From Virgibacillus siamensis (GTDB lineage: Bacteria > Bacillota > Bacilli > Bacillales > Amphibacillaceae), in assembly GCF_900162695.1 (NCBI RefSeq), contig NZ_FUIH01000007.1:1674001-1738000 (forward strand): a stretch of DNA of 64,000 nt. Reading direction: 5' to 3'. Shown here one piece after another: positions 17,231-24,929 of this stretch. The notes below the pieces were generated by a model. It saw nothing but the letters and a program-made list of their open reading frames with translations. It was not told where the DNA came from and did not search any database. Numbering within the stretch: the first letter of the stretch is position 1; each line of letters begins with the position of its first letter. The position numbers and the translations under genes are program-made.

Positions 17231-18451
17231 ATGATATTACTTAAGCAGTTTTTCCTGTTTTTACAACATGATTTTAGGAAATTGAAGAGGAAGTGGATCT
17301 CACTTCCTCTTCTTTTACTGTTTCCAATTTTTATTATGTCACTGTGCGCGATAATTGCTGTAGCTGTTTTTTCACCCGATAAAGAAGACCCGATAGTTGT
17401 GGGGTTAGTTGACCTTGATCAATCCAAAGAAACAAAAATGGTCACGAAGATGATTGAAGGTTCCTCTCAATTAGGGAATTACATACAAATCGAAAAACTG
17501 ACAAGGGAGCAAGCTGCACAACATATAAAGAATAAGCTGAGTGCTTACATAACTTTTCCGGATGGATTTACGGAAGATTTATATAATGGAACTTCTGTCA
17601 CATTGCAAGTAACCGGAAACCGAAATAAACAAACCGAAAGTTATGTGATCAAAGAACTGCTAGACAGCATTGCAAGACACATTCGCACATCACAGGCGAA
17701 TATACTGACGGTCAACTATTACGCCAAACAATTATCCATTAGCGAATCGAAAAGGCATGATTTGTTATTTAAACAGTTTACCAATTTCCTGTTGTACACT
17801 GTTGGAAAAGATAAAATAGTGGATGAGACAAAAATAACTAACGATGCAACTTCCGCCTCGCTTCAGTATTACATCCTTTCCGGCTGGATCGTTGTAGTTA
17901 CGATTTGGCTGCTTGGTTTCTATTCTTTTTTTTCAGGGGAAGACGAGCTGCTTCTGAAACAGCGGATGCGTTTGTATGGCGTTATCTTCCTTGTCCAGCT
18001 GCTCGCCAAGATGGTTATTTCCTTTGTGGTAACCGGAATTTTGGCTGCGGCAATGCTTTATATCTGCACTACATTTATGAATATAACCCTTTACGGTGAT
18101 GATTTGATCCGAATAGCAATCATTACAGGCTTATACTGCCTTACTTTCCTAACAACTCTTGCCATCATTGAAACGCTTATCGTCAGCCCAAAAATCCGAT
18201 TGCTGATACAATCCTTGTTTACCGTCATGACTTTGCTTGCAACAGGGGCAATATTGCCATCATTGTATTTTCCTTTCTATATACAATCTTTTTTGCCATA
18301 TATATTTGCTTATGAAAGTTTCTACTGGCTCCGGGAAATTCTTCTAAACGACAGGTTGTACGCTGAATATATACCACTCTTATTGATGACTTCAGCTGTA
18401 TTGTTTCTTCTCCTCGGTCTGTCGCTATGGAAGGAGCGTCGATACTTATGA
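17231..18451 (+). CDS. ABC-2 type transporter permease 1
   Basis: A 406-residue permease with the ABC-2/YhgE-like layout. One N-terminal membrane helix sits at about 26-50. A large extracytoplasmic domain of about 150 residues begins GLVDLDQSKETKMVTKMI. Five to six helices then lie between about 212 and 400 (the last ends before KERRYL). This is the half-transporter architecture of drug, peptide or polymer exporters. The stop overlaps the start of the second permease (ATGA). The substrate cannot be read from sequence. The B. subtilis chromosome has no equivalent at this site, so the operon looks like an insertion into conserved order. Confidence 0.85.
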   Translation: MILLKQFFLFLQHDFRKLKRKWISLPLLLLFPIFIMSLCAIIAVAVFSPDKEDPIVVGLVDLDQSKETKMVTKMIEGSSQLGNYIQIEKLTREQAAQHIKNKLSAYITFPDGFTEDLYNGTSVTLQVTGNRNKQTESYVIKELLDSIARHIRTSQANILTVNYYAKQLSISESKRHDLLFKQFTNFLLYTVGKDKIVDETKITNDATSASLQYYILSGWIVVVTIWLLGFYSFFSGEDELLLKQRMRLYGVIFLVQLLAKMVISFVVTGILAAAMLYICTTFMNITLYGDDLIRIAIITGLYCLTFLTTLAIIETLIVSPKIRLLIQSLFTVMTLLATGAILPSLYFPFYIQSFLPYIFAYESFYWLREILLNDRLYAEYIPLLLMTSAVLFLLLGLSLWKERRYL

Positions 18452-19566
18452 AACAGATGATAATAACACGGTTCATGCATTGGAAAAAGCAATCATTCGC
18501 ACTTTTATTCTGGCTGTTCCTGCCTATTTTCGCAACATGGGCTATTACAACTGTAACAAATTCGGTTACAGATGATGCAAAAGTTCCGGTGGGGATTGTT
18601 TTGGAAGAACAGTCCGATACTGCATTGGAGCTGGTTGAGGAAATCAGGTCTGTTCCTTTTGTCCGATCAACCATTTTGGAAGAGAAAGAAGCACTTTACA
18701 AACTGAAAAAACATGAACTGGACAGTGTCTTCGTCATTGAGGAAGGGTATCAGGATCATGTGCGGCATGACCAGCGAAACCAGCTTATCACAGGCTACTA
18801 TTCTGATCTGTCATTTGCTTTCGTGCCGGTAAAAGAAATGATTCTGTCCTATGTGCAACAGGAAACCAGTCGGGCAAAAGCAGCAATTTCCGTAAAAAAC
18901 CTTGAAAATAAATACAACGGAAATAGCGAATGGTCTGCGGAAGAAATAATTGCGAAAAGCAAGGAAATCCAGCAAAACGAAAATCTGCTGGAAACCACGC
19001 TTTCTTTCAGTGGTTCAAAAATACGGACGGAGGACGATCCTCCATTATTTCTGATTTGGGGGATTTGGGGTATTTTCACGATCTTATCTGCCTTCCTTAT
19101 TTTTGACTGGGTTATTAAAGAAAAACATGCAAACGTTGCGGTTAGATTTCCATTTACCCGTACACCATTAAAGACCTATCTCATACAAAACTTTATACTG
19201 TATACCCTATTATTCTTGATAACCGATTTCCTTGCTGTTTCATTTTTCTATATGGTGTATCACGAATCAATCAACATACTAAATCTGATTATATTCAGGA
19301 TTTTAATCAATCTTGCTGCCTTTTTACTTGCACAGCTATTTTCAAATATATTTTTATTCTACTGCACTTCTTTCGGTTTAACATTAACAGCAGGTATTAT
19401 AAGTGGTGCACTGTTGCCATCAGGATTTTCGTTATATTGGTCGGGATTTGATTGGATAAATCCGCTTCGACCCCTGCTGGATGGGAAATTTATAAGCCTA
19501 TTGCCGCTCACAATTGTGATACTTGCTGTCCTCTGGGGGGTTAGAAAGGAGAATACCAATGCTTAG
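18448..19566 (+). CDS. ABC-2 type transporter permease 2
   Basis: A 372-residue permease with the same plan as its upstream neighbour: one N-terminal helix at about 14-34, an extracytoplasmic domain starting VPVGIVLEEQSDTALELVEEI, and five C-terminal helices from about 205. The two permeases are therefore likely a heterodimer. The ATG at 18448 is preceded by AAGGAG; a longer frame from 18427 would place that ribosome site inside the gene. The 3' end overlaps the ATPase gene by 8 bp, so the proteins are made in a coupled way. Confidence 0.85.
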   Translation: MKQMIITRFMHWKKQSFALLFWLFLPIFATWAITTVTNSVTDDAKVPVGIVLEEQSDTALELVEEIRSVPFVRSTILEEKEALYKLKKHELDSVFVIEEGYQDHVRHDQRNQLITGYYSDLSFAFVPVKEMILSYVQQETSRAKAAISVKNLENKYNGNSEWSAEEIIAKSKEIQQNENLLETTLSFSGSKIRTEDDPPLFLIWGIWGIFTILSAFLIFDWVIKEKHANVAVRFPFTRTPLKTYLIQNFILYTLLFLITDFLAVSFFYMVYHESINILNLIIFRILINLAAFLLAQLFSNIFLFYCTSFGLTLTAGIISGALLPSGFSLYWSGFDWINPLRPLLDGKFISLLPLTIVILAVLWGVRKENTNA

Positions 19567-20230
19567 CATAAATAAATTATCAAAAACATTTCGTAAAAAA
19601 CAGGTTCTGGATTCCATAACATTTACTGTCAATCCCGGTGAAATTATTGGATTAGTCGGTGAAAACGGCGCCGGAAAATCAACTATGCTGCACATTTTGG
19701 CCACCTTATCCAAGCCGGATTCAGGAACCCTTACGTTACAAAAAATGTCCTATGATAAAGATAAGAAACACATTCGAAAACAAATAGGATTCGTTCCTCA
19801 GGATATAGCATTATGGGATGAATTTACTGTTAAGGAGAACATGCTATTTTTCGAAAGGCTATCATGGACACATAAAAATGAAGATGAACTGCAACAACTT
19901 TGTTTTAATATGAAATTGGACAAGTGGAATCAGCCGGTTAAGACCTTGTCCGGGGGGATGAAGCGGAAACTGAATCTCGCGATATCTCTCATCCATGACC
20001 CGTCACTTTTACTACTGGATGAGCCGACTGTTGGGATTGACCTGAAATCCCGGAAAGAAATTGGTGCCTATTTGAGTGAACAGGCTAAACGGAACGATAA
20101 AATGATTATCTACACTTCACATGACATGGATGAAATTGAAAATCTATGCGACACAATCTATTGTATCGGGAAAGATCCATTTTATTTTGATGTATTAAAG
20201 AAAGCTGGAAACAACCCGATATTGCTGTAA
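19559..20230 (+). CDS. ABC transporter ATP-binding protein
   Basis: A 223-residue ABC ATPase that would energise the two permeases encoded just upstream. Walker A GENGAGKST is at 34-42, the Q-loop at FVPQD near 80, the signature LSGGMKRK at 130-137, Walker B LLLLDEPTVG around 150-158, and the H-loop in YTSHDMDE at about 189. It resembles the NatA/YhaQ type of ATPases paired with ABC-2 permeases. The ATG at 19559 has AAAGGAG upstream. All ATPase motifs are intact. It is the last gene of the operon and is followed by a strong hairpin terminator. Confidence 0.93.
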   Translation: MLSINKLSKTFRKKQVLDSITFTVNPGEIIGLVGENGAGKSTMLHILATLSKPDSGTLTLQKMSYDKDKKHIRKQIGFVPQDIALWDEFTVKENMLFFERLSWTHKNEDELQQLCFNMKLDKWNQPVKTLSGGMKRKLNLAISLIHDPSLLLLDEPTVGIDLKSRKEIGAYLSEQAKRNDKMIIYTSHDMDEIENLCDTIYCIGKDPFYFDVLKKAGNNPILL

Positions 20231-20232
20231 AT

Positions 20233-20276
20233 AAAAGCGCAAGCGCCCGTTTAGTAACGTACGCTTGCGCTTTTGC
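20233..20276. terminator. Bidirectional terminator
   Basis: A perfect 13-bp stem, AAAAGCGCAAGCG (20233-20245) with CGCTTGCGCTTTT (20262-20274). It serves the plus-strand ABC operon and the convergent ysdC gene, whose stop adjoins it. Confidence 0.92.
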
Positions 20277-20277
20277 T

Positions 20278-21363
20278 TTATGCCATTACAATTTCCTTCA
20301 CTTTATCACTATCGAGTTTCTTAATGGTTTCGACAATTAGTTTCACTGCATTTTCAAAGTCGTCACGATGCAAAATTGCTGCATGAGAATGAATGTATCG
20401 AGTTGCAATGGTTATGGATAGTGCAGGAACCCCATTAGCTGTCAAATGGATGGATCCGGAATCTGTACCTCCACCTGCCATAGAAGCATATTGGAAAGGT
20501 ATCTTGTTTTCTTCAGCTGTGTCCACAACGAATTCACGAACTCCTTTATGTGAAACCATTGATGCATCATAAAGGATAATTTGCGGGCCTTTTCCAAGTT
20601 CACTGTCAGCATCCTTATCGGAAATTCCTGGAGTATCCCCCGCGATACCAACATCAACACCGAAGCCGATATCCGGTTTAATCGTATGTGTGGATGTTTT
20701 TGCACCACGAAGGCCAACTTCCTCCTGAATGGTACCAACGCCATAAACGACATTCGGATGGTCGACATCTTTCAATTGTTTTAATACTTCAATTGCGATT
20801 GCACAGCCAATTCGATTATCCCATGCCTTGGCGAGCAGCATTTTTTCGTTTTTCAATTGTGTGAACTCGAAATAAGGCACTACTGAATCCCCCGGACGCA
20901 CGCCAAATTCTTTAGCTTCCTCCCGGCTTGATGCACCGATATCAATGAACATATCCTTAATATCAATTGGTTTCTTGCGGGCATCAGCAGAAAGAATATG
21001 CGGCGGTTTTGAACCAATGACACCGGTAACGTCACCTTTTTTGCTCATGACTGTTACGCGCTGTGCCAACATAACCTGGCTCCACCATCCGCCGACGGTC
21101 TGGAAGTATACGAAACCGTTTTCATCAATACGGGTAACCATGAAGCCTACTTCATCCAAATGACCGGCTACCATGATTTTTGGACCATTTGCATCACCGG
21201 TTTTTTCTGCAATCAGGCTTCCGAGATTATCCATAAAGACGTTATCCGCGTATGGAGTAATGTACTTCTCCATTACTTCTCTCGCTTCTTTTTCATTACC
21301 CGGAATCCCTTTTGCATCCGTTAAATCTTTAAGCATCGTATTCGTTTCATCCAATTTTGCCAT
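20278..21363 (-). CDS. ysdC: M42 family glutamyl/leucyl aminopeptidase
   Basis: A 361-residue M42 metallopeptidase, the same length as B. subtilis YsdC. The metal ligands are visible in MVAGHLDEVGFMV (His and Asp context), AWDNRIGCA, IQEEVGLRGAKTS (the catalytic and ligand Glu pair), FGVDVGIAGDTPG, and RYIHSHAAILHRDDFE near the C-terminus. These proteins form dodecameric cytosolic peptidases for peptide turnover. It starts with GAGGTA upstream. The gene ends at the bidirectional terminator shared with the ABC operon. Confidence 0.93.
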   Translation of the reverse strand: MAKLDETNTMLKDLTDAKGIPGNEKEAREVMEKYITPYADNVFMDNLGSLIAEKTGDANGPKIMVAGHLDEVGFMVTRIDENGFVYFQTVGGWWSQVMLAQRVTVMSKKGDVTGVIGSKPPHILSADARKKPIDIKDMFIDIGASSREEAKEFGVRPGDSVVPYFEFTQLKNEKMLLAKAWDNRIGCAIAIEVLKQLKDVDHPNVVYGVGTIQEEVGLRGAKTSTHTIKPDIGFGVDVGIAGDTPGISDKDADSELGKGPQIILYDASMVSHKGVREFVVDTAEENKIPFQYASMAGGGTDSGSIHLTANGVPALSITIATRYIHSHAAILHRDDFENAVKLIVETIKKLDSDKVKEIVMA

Positions 21364-21436
21364 ATGTAAGTACCTCCTATTTTTTATCCTCTTCCATTAT
21401 AACCGTAATGCGTGAAATAACAAAATATTTCATTTA

Positions 21437-21922
21437 TCAGTATCCTTGATCCTGCCGTTCATAATTGATTTCATTTTTTTTCAGATAGGCCTGTTGTATT
21501 GCTTCTTCATCAAAGCCTAGTAATTCCCCCAGCTGCACATAATATTCAAATAGTGCTGCATAATTTACTTCAGTAGGTTCCTGCCTGAAAAGCACGGATG
21601 CATCATAAACTCTGTTAAATTGGTCAGTTTCACTTCCAACTGGAGCAGATGGATTAACCCTGGAAAATATCATTCCTTTTTCAAGTCCCAGTGATAACAG
21701 AAAGTGAATGCCATCCACATACTCTTCCAAAATGATGGATCTTTCATTTCTCGGTTTTGTACTCCAAAATTTGAAGCATCGTGTTTCATTTGCCAGTTCT
21801 CCCAATTCAACAAGAAGTGCCAAAGATTTTTCCTGAAATAAATTTCTTCCCGACAAATCGTGCTGTGATTCAATATACTTGTCCAATTGTTCTTGCATGT
21901 TGTAAAGTGTCTGCCAGTCCAT
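21437..21922 (-). CDS. Dimeric (all-alpha) dUTP diphosphatase
   Basis: A 161-residue protein of the dUTPase_2/MazG-like superfamily, which hydrolyses dUTP to dUMP and keeps uracil out of DNA. The metal-binding motifs are ELGELANE near residues 40-47 and EEYVDGIHF near 70-78. This fold is common in phages and in some Bacillaceae chromosomes. It lies between ysdC and ysdB, an unusual place relative to B. subtilis. ATG codons at 21925 and 21922 share the ribosome site AGAGG; the second has the better spacing. No other phage genes are nearby. Confidence 0.82.
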   Translation of the reverse strand: MDWQTLYNMQEQLDKYIESQHDLSGRNLFQEKSLALLVELGELANETRCFKFWSTKPRNERSIILEEYVDGIHFLLSLGLEKGMIFSRVNPSAPVGSETDQFNRVYDASVLFRQEPTEVNYAALFEYYVQLGELLGFDEEAIQQAYLKKNEINYERQDQGY

Positions 21923-21980
21923 CATGAAACCTCTTTTCATTCTCTTTTATATTAATTGTATCATGAATTCGATATAATTT

Positions 21981-22007
21981 TGAAACCACTTACGTTCTTC
22001 AATCGTA
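21981..22007 (+). promoter_or_regulatory. Sigma-W-type promoter of ysdB
   Basis: TGAAAC (21981-21986), 17 bp, CGTA (22004-22007), 36 bp before the ysdB start. This matches the extracytoplasmic-function sigma-W consensus. Confidence 0.8.
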
Positions 22008-22042
22008 TTATTGATTAACACATTACAGGGAGTCGGTTTAAT

Positions 22043-22435
22043 ATGATTGTAATTCTTTTTCGCATCTTGATATTTATTGCTCTGGTACTGCTCCTGTATA
22101 CCATTTACAAGTATTTTCGTAATCCTGACAGAAAGCTCCAATTGGCAAAGGACAATAATGAATTTTATATACTTGATGAATCAACGAACAGCAAAAAAAA
22201 TATTCAGCTGGCATATAAGGGCTGCCTGTTTGAAGGTGAAAAATATTTAGGAGCAGCGGAAGATTCCTTCGAAGTTGTCAATGTTCATGTATTTGCGCAT
22301 GAACCGGGTGAACTCAGAGGCATAACCAGGGACGATTTATATTTTATTGAAAAAGAATTGCTCATCCGCTATCCATACGCAAAAATTGAATGGAAACATC
22401 CAATCAATAAATTGATGATTACCTCCATCGATTGA
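22043..22435 (+). CDS. ysdB: Sigma-W pathway protein YsdB
   Basis: A 130-residue protein, the same length as B. subtilis YsdB, which is annotated with the sigma-W cell-envelope stress pathway. It has one N-terminal membrane helix at about 2-24, then a cytosolic or surface domain with the conserved stretch YKGCLFEGEKYLGAAEDSFEVVNVHVFAHEP. The ribosome site is AGGGAG. The sigma-W promoter upstream supports the assignment from the sequence itself. A strong bidirectional hairpin follows the stop codon. The molecular activity is unknown. Confidence 0.92.
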   Translation: MIVILFRILIFIALVLLLYTIYKYFRNPDRKLQLAKDNNEFYILDESTNSKKNIQLAYKGCLFEGEKYLGAAEDSFEVVNVHVFAHEPGELRGITRDDLYFIEKELLIRYPYAKIEWKHPINKLMITSID

Positions 22436-22465
22436 AAAGGCGCACCTTAGCTGGTGCGCCTTTTC
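22434..22465. terminator. Bidirectional terminator
   Basis: A perfect 13-bp stem, GAAAAGGCGCACC (22434-22446) with GGTGCGCCTTTTC (22453-22465). It lies between the convergent ysdB and VTT-domain genes. Confidence 0.92.
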
Positions 22466-23036
22466 ATGTACTGACCTGAAAAAAATCATTCCATTTTATA
22501 ATAATTTCTTTCCGGCGCAGCAAATAAATTAGTGGGAGCAGTATTGCCAGTGATACGAGGATATATAATGGTGATAGTCCGGAAATCCACTTTCCGATGG
22601 ATGTGTATACAAGAGCAAGAGGAATATTTGATAGCAGTGATGATTTCATATAATCCTTGAAGCCCACCGATATTTCAAACAAACATAATGACAGCAAATG
22701 AAAGTGTATGAACGGAATAAGTCGTAAAAGGGCAATTTGTGGAGTAGTAAGTTCAGAATGACTGCCAATTATCTTTTGCTTTAAACAAAGCAGTCTGTTC
22801 AATGTTCCCGGCATCCAGCGAATAACACCATAAAAGAGTAAACTGGATAATGTGATTCCGATTACCGAATACACTGTTCCGGCAACCGTCCCAAACAAAA
22901 CACCACCGGATATACAAATCAACACTACCGGTAAAAAAAATAATGGCCTTAAGAGATGGCAGCTGATAAACAATAATGGAGCAAAAAAACCACCTGTTTC
23001 AATAAGCGCCAATAAGTAGTTGCCAAACAGATCCAT
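22464..23036 (-). CDS. TVP38/TMEM64 (VTT/DedA-like) membrane protein
   Basis: A 190-residue integral membrane protein of the VTT domain superfamily, with about five hydrophobic segments. The conserved core SCHLLRPLFFLPVVLICISGGVLFGTVAGTVYSVIGITLSSLLFYG resembles the re-entrant-loop region of this family. Members are linked to lipid scrambling or flipping and to membrane homeostasis, but no substrate can be assigned. The ribosome site AAGGAGG is strong. Two TACATGTA palindromes lie upstream, one of them adjacent to the ribosome site. It is shorter than many family members but appears complete. Confidence 0.82.
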   Translation of the reverse strand: MDLFGNYLLALIETGGFFAPLLFISCHLLRPLFFLPVVLICISGGVLFGTVAGTVYSVIGITLSSLLFYGVIRWMPGTLNRLLCLKQKIIGSHSELTTPQIALLRLIPFIHFHLLSLCLFEISVGFKDYMKSSLLSNIPLALVYTSIGKWISGLSPLYILVSLAILLPLIYLLRRKEIIIKWNDFFQVST

Positions 23037-23049
23037 ATCTTGCCTCCTT

Positions 23050-23100
23050 TACATGTACCTCCCCTTTTGTTATCAATATCTATAAGCTTTTGTACATGTA
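23050..23100 (-). promoter_or_regulatory. Pair of TACATGTA palindromes
   Basis: The 8-bp palindrome TACATGTA occurs at 23050-23057 and 23093-23100, flanking the likely start region of the VTT-protein gene. It may be an operator pair. In AT-rich DNA this could be chance. Confidence 0.25.
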
Positions 23101-23119
23101 TATGACAAGAGACGAGCCG

Positions 23120-23386
23120 TTATGACATCCGAATCACAATAGCGGCTATTAAAATAATATGTATTAATATAAGAACAGGCATTCCAATCACGAATGAATA
23201 ATGCTTGGTCTTATGGCGGAATATTTTCATGCCAGCAAGTGCTCCGGCAGATCCTCCAATAATCCCTGTTAACCATAGTGTTCGTTCCGGAATACGCTGC
23301 TTATGCTTTTTAGCCTTTCGTTTATCTGTACCCATCATAATAAAAGCAAGCACATTAACAAATGCCAAATATACCCATACGTACAT
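23120..23386 (-). CDS. ysdA: DUF1294 family small membrane protein (YsdA-like)
   Basis: An 88-residue DUF1294 protein with helices at about 2-18, 38-55 and 64-86. The family signature is DKRKAKKHKQRIPERTLWLTGIIGGSAGALAGMKIFRHKTKHYSF. B. subtilis YsdA has the same location beside rplT. The longer frame from 23437 is rejected because AAAGGGGG stands just before the ATG at 23386. Function is unknown. It lies 65 bp after the rplT start-distal end and may be read through from the infC operon. Confidence 0.88.
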   Translation of the reverse strand: MYVWVYLAFVNVLAFIMMGTDKRKAKKHKQRIPERTLWLTGIIGGSAGALAGMKIFRHKTKHYSFVIGMPVLILIHIILIAAIVIRMS

Positions 23387-23450
23387 AGCCAATCCCCCTT
23401 TAACATAGAAAGACCAAACCCAATTCGGTTTGGCCACTGTTTCATATCAA

Positions 23451-23807
23451 TTATTTTAGAGCTGATTTTGCTTTTTCAGCAAGTTGAGCAAAGCCTTTTT
23501 CATCATTAACTGCAAGATCAGACAGCATCTTGCGGTTTACTTCGATTCCGGCAACTTTCAATCCGTGCATCATTTTGCTGTACGAAATATCGTTTATACG
23601 TGCTGCAGCGTTAATACGTGCAATCCAAAGTTTGCGAAATTCACGTTTCTTTTGCTTACGGTCACGATACGCATATTGACCTGACTTCATTACTTGTTGT
23701 TTAGCTGTTTTAAATAACGTTCTTTTCGAACCATAATATCCTTTAGCTAGCTTTAACACGCGCTTACGACGTCTGCGTGTAACTGTTCCACCTTTTACAC
23801 GTGGCAT
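23451..23807 (-). CDS. rplT: 50S ribosomal protein L20
   Basis: A 118-residue L20, an early-assembly protein of the large subunit that binds 23S rRNA. The basic N-terminal extension MPRVKGGTVTRRRRKRVLKLAKGYYGSKR and the globular domain with WIARINAAARINDISYSKMMHGLKVAGIEVNRK are typical. In B. subtilis L20 also represses its own infC-rpmI-rplT operon by attenuation in the leader. A terminator-like hairpin in the infC leader here suggests the same. It is the last gene of the operon. Confidence 0.98.
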   Translation of the reverse strand: MPRVKGGTVTRRRRKRVLKLAKGYYGSKRTLFKTAKQQVMKSGQYAYRDRKQKKREFRKLWIARINAAARINDISYSKMMHGLKVAGIEVNRKMLSDLAVNDEKGFAQLAEKAKSALK

Positions 23808-23860
23808 AGTAATTCCCTCCTAATATTGCATATAAAAATATTTTTAAAGTCGTACAATGC

Positions 23861-24058
23861 TTATTTGTATGGCAGCATTGTTTTAATACGTTTGAAATCT
23901 CCAGATGAAACAACAGCTGACTTGCGAAGTTTACGCTTTTGTTTTTGAGATTTATGCGCGAACATATGGCTTGTATATGCATGTGCACGCTTAAGCTTTC
24001 CTGTAGCTGTTTTTTTGAAACGTTTTTGAGAACCTTTATGGGTTTTCATTTTAGGCAT
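23861..24058 (-). CDS. rpmI: 50S ribosomal protein L35
   Basis: A 65-residue L35, highly basic, starting MPKMKTHKGSQKRFKKTATGKLKRAHAYTSHMF, as in all bacterial L35 proteins. It is the middle gene of infC-rpmI-rplT, with AAGGAGG before the start, 30 bp after infC and 53 bp before rplT. Confidence 0.98.
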   Translation of the reverse strand: MPKMKTHKGSQKRFKKTATGKLKRAHAYTSHMFAHKSQKQKRKLRKSAVVSSGDFKRIKTMLPYK

Positions 24059-24088
24059 AGTTAGTTCCTCCTTGTAAGCATAAAAAAA

Positions 24089-24604
24089 TTATTTTTCGTT
24101 TGATGGAGCGAGCATCATAAACATGTTGCGGCCTTCCATCTTTGGCTTGGATTCAACCGTTGCAAGATCGTTTACCTCTTCAGCAAGGCGGTCAAGTACT
24201 TCACGTCCAAGTTCTTTGTGTGTAATTGCACGTCCACGAAAACGAACTGATGCTTTCACTTTATCACCTTTACTTAGGAATTTACGAGCATTTTTTAATT
24301 TCGTATTAAAATCATGTTCCCCAATTCCCGGCGTAAAGCGAACCTCTTTTACATTGATAACTTTTTGTTTCTTGCGCGCTTCTTTTTCCTTCTTTTGCTG
24401 TTCAAAACGATATTTCCCGAAGTCCATGATACGACACACCGGTGGTTTTGCATTTGGCGCAACAAGAACAAGGTCCAGGTTGCGTGTTTGCGCAATTTTC
24501 AAAGCTTCATTACGAGACTTTACCCCAAGCTGATCACCGTTTGCATCGATAAGACGTACTTCTTTAGCACGAATCTTTTCATTGACATTCATTTCTTTGC
24601 TAAT
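24089..24604 (-). CDS. infC: Translation initiation factor IF-3
   Basis: A 171-residue IF-3 that starts with AUU at 24604, the rare start codon used by infC genes for autoregulation. GGAGGTGG lies about 6 bases upstream, and the first residues (ISKEMNVNEKIRAKEVRLID) align with B. subtilis IF-3. The ATG-initiated frame from 24697 would run through the leader hairpin and is rejected. The N-domain covers about 1-75, the linker has RFEQQKKEKEARKKQK, and the C-domain ends NMFMMLAPSNEK. IF-3 binds the 30S subunit and checks initiator tRNA and start codon. The gene heads the infC-rpmI-rplT operon. Confidence 0.96.
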   Translation of the reverse strand: MSKEMNVNEKIRAKEVRLIDANGDQLGVKSRNEALKIAQTRNLDLVLVAPNAKPPVCRIMDFGKYRFEQQKKEKEARKKQKVINVKEVRFTPGIGEHDFNTKLKNARKFLSKGDKVKASVRFRGRAITHKELGREVLDRLAEEVNDLATVESKPKMEGRNMFMMLAPSNEK

Positions 24605-24639
24605 AGCCAGCCACCTCCAGATTTTTTGTGTAACTGATC

Positions 24640-24800
24640 CTGACAAGTGTTGCATATAAAAAAAGTGTCGGTACTTAATGCACCCACACTTCTCCAATAG
24701 TCTTTTAAAAGAATTCGGAACCAGCCAACTGCAATAATTGCGTTGATCAGGTGAGAAGCGGGTGCTTCTACTTGTCTTTAGATCACTTTATTAAATTCAA
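24640..24800 (-). ncRNA. L20-leader-like attenuator upstream of infC
   Basis: About 200 bases separate the infC promoter from the AUU start. They end in an attenuator hairpin, AGTGTGGGTGC with GTACCGACACT followed by seven T (about 24693-24654), and an upstream paired region around 24710-24780. Position, operon and hairpin match the Firmicutes L20 leader; the fold itself was not computed. Confidence 0.7.
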
Positions 24801-24807
24801 CTTTAAT

Positions 24808-24836
24808 AGAATATCACGTAATTACGTTTCTGTCAA
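24808..24836 (-). promoter_or_regulatory. Sigma-A promoter of infC-rpmI-rplT
   Basis: TTGACA (24836-24831), 17 bp, TATTCT (24813-24808) on the minus strand. The spacer contains the perfect palindrome ACGTAATTACGT at 24816-24827. Confidence 0.8.
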
Positions 24837-24890
24837 AGAAATAAATAACTACGATTGCTTTAATCATATCACAAACCATAGGACATGAAT

Positions 24891-24924
24891 AGCCCAGATT
24901 ATATGCGGTACATATATCCGGGCT
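24891..24924 (-). terminator. Hairpin after thrS
   Basis: AGCCCGGATATATG pairs with CATATAATCTGGGCT with one bulge. It lies 5 bp after the thrS stop. The following T-run is weak, so termination may be partial or the hairpin may protect the 3' end. Confidence 0.6.
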
Positions 24925-24929
24925 TTAGA

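Noticed and set aside
24605..24697. ATG-initiated N-terminal extension of infC
   Set aside because: It would translate the leader terminator; the AUU at 24604 has the ribosome site and matches known IF-3 N-termini.
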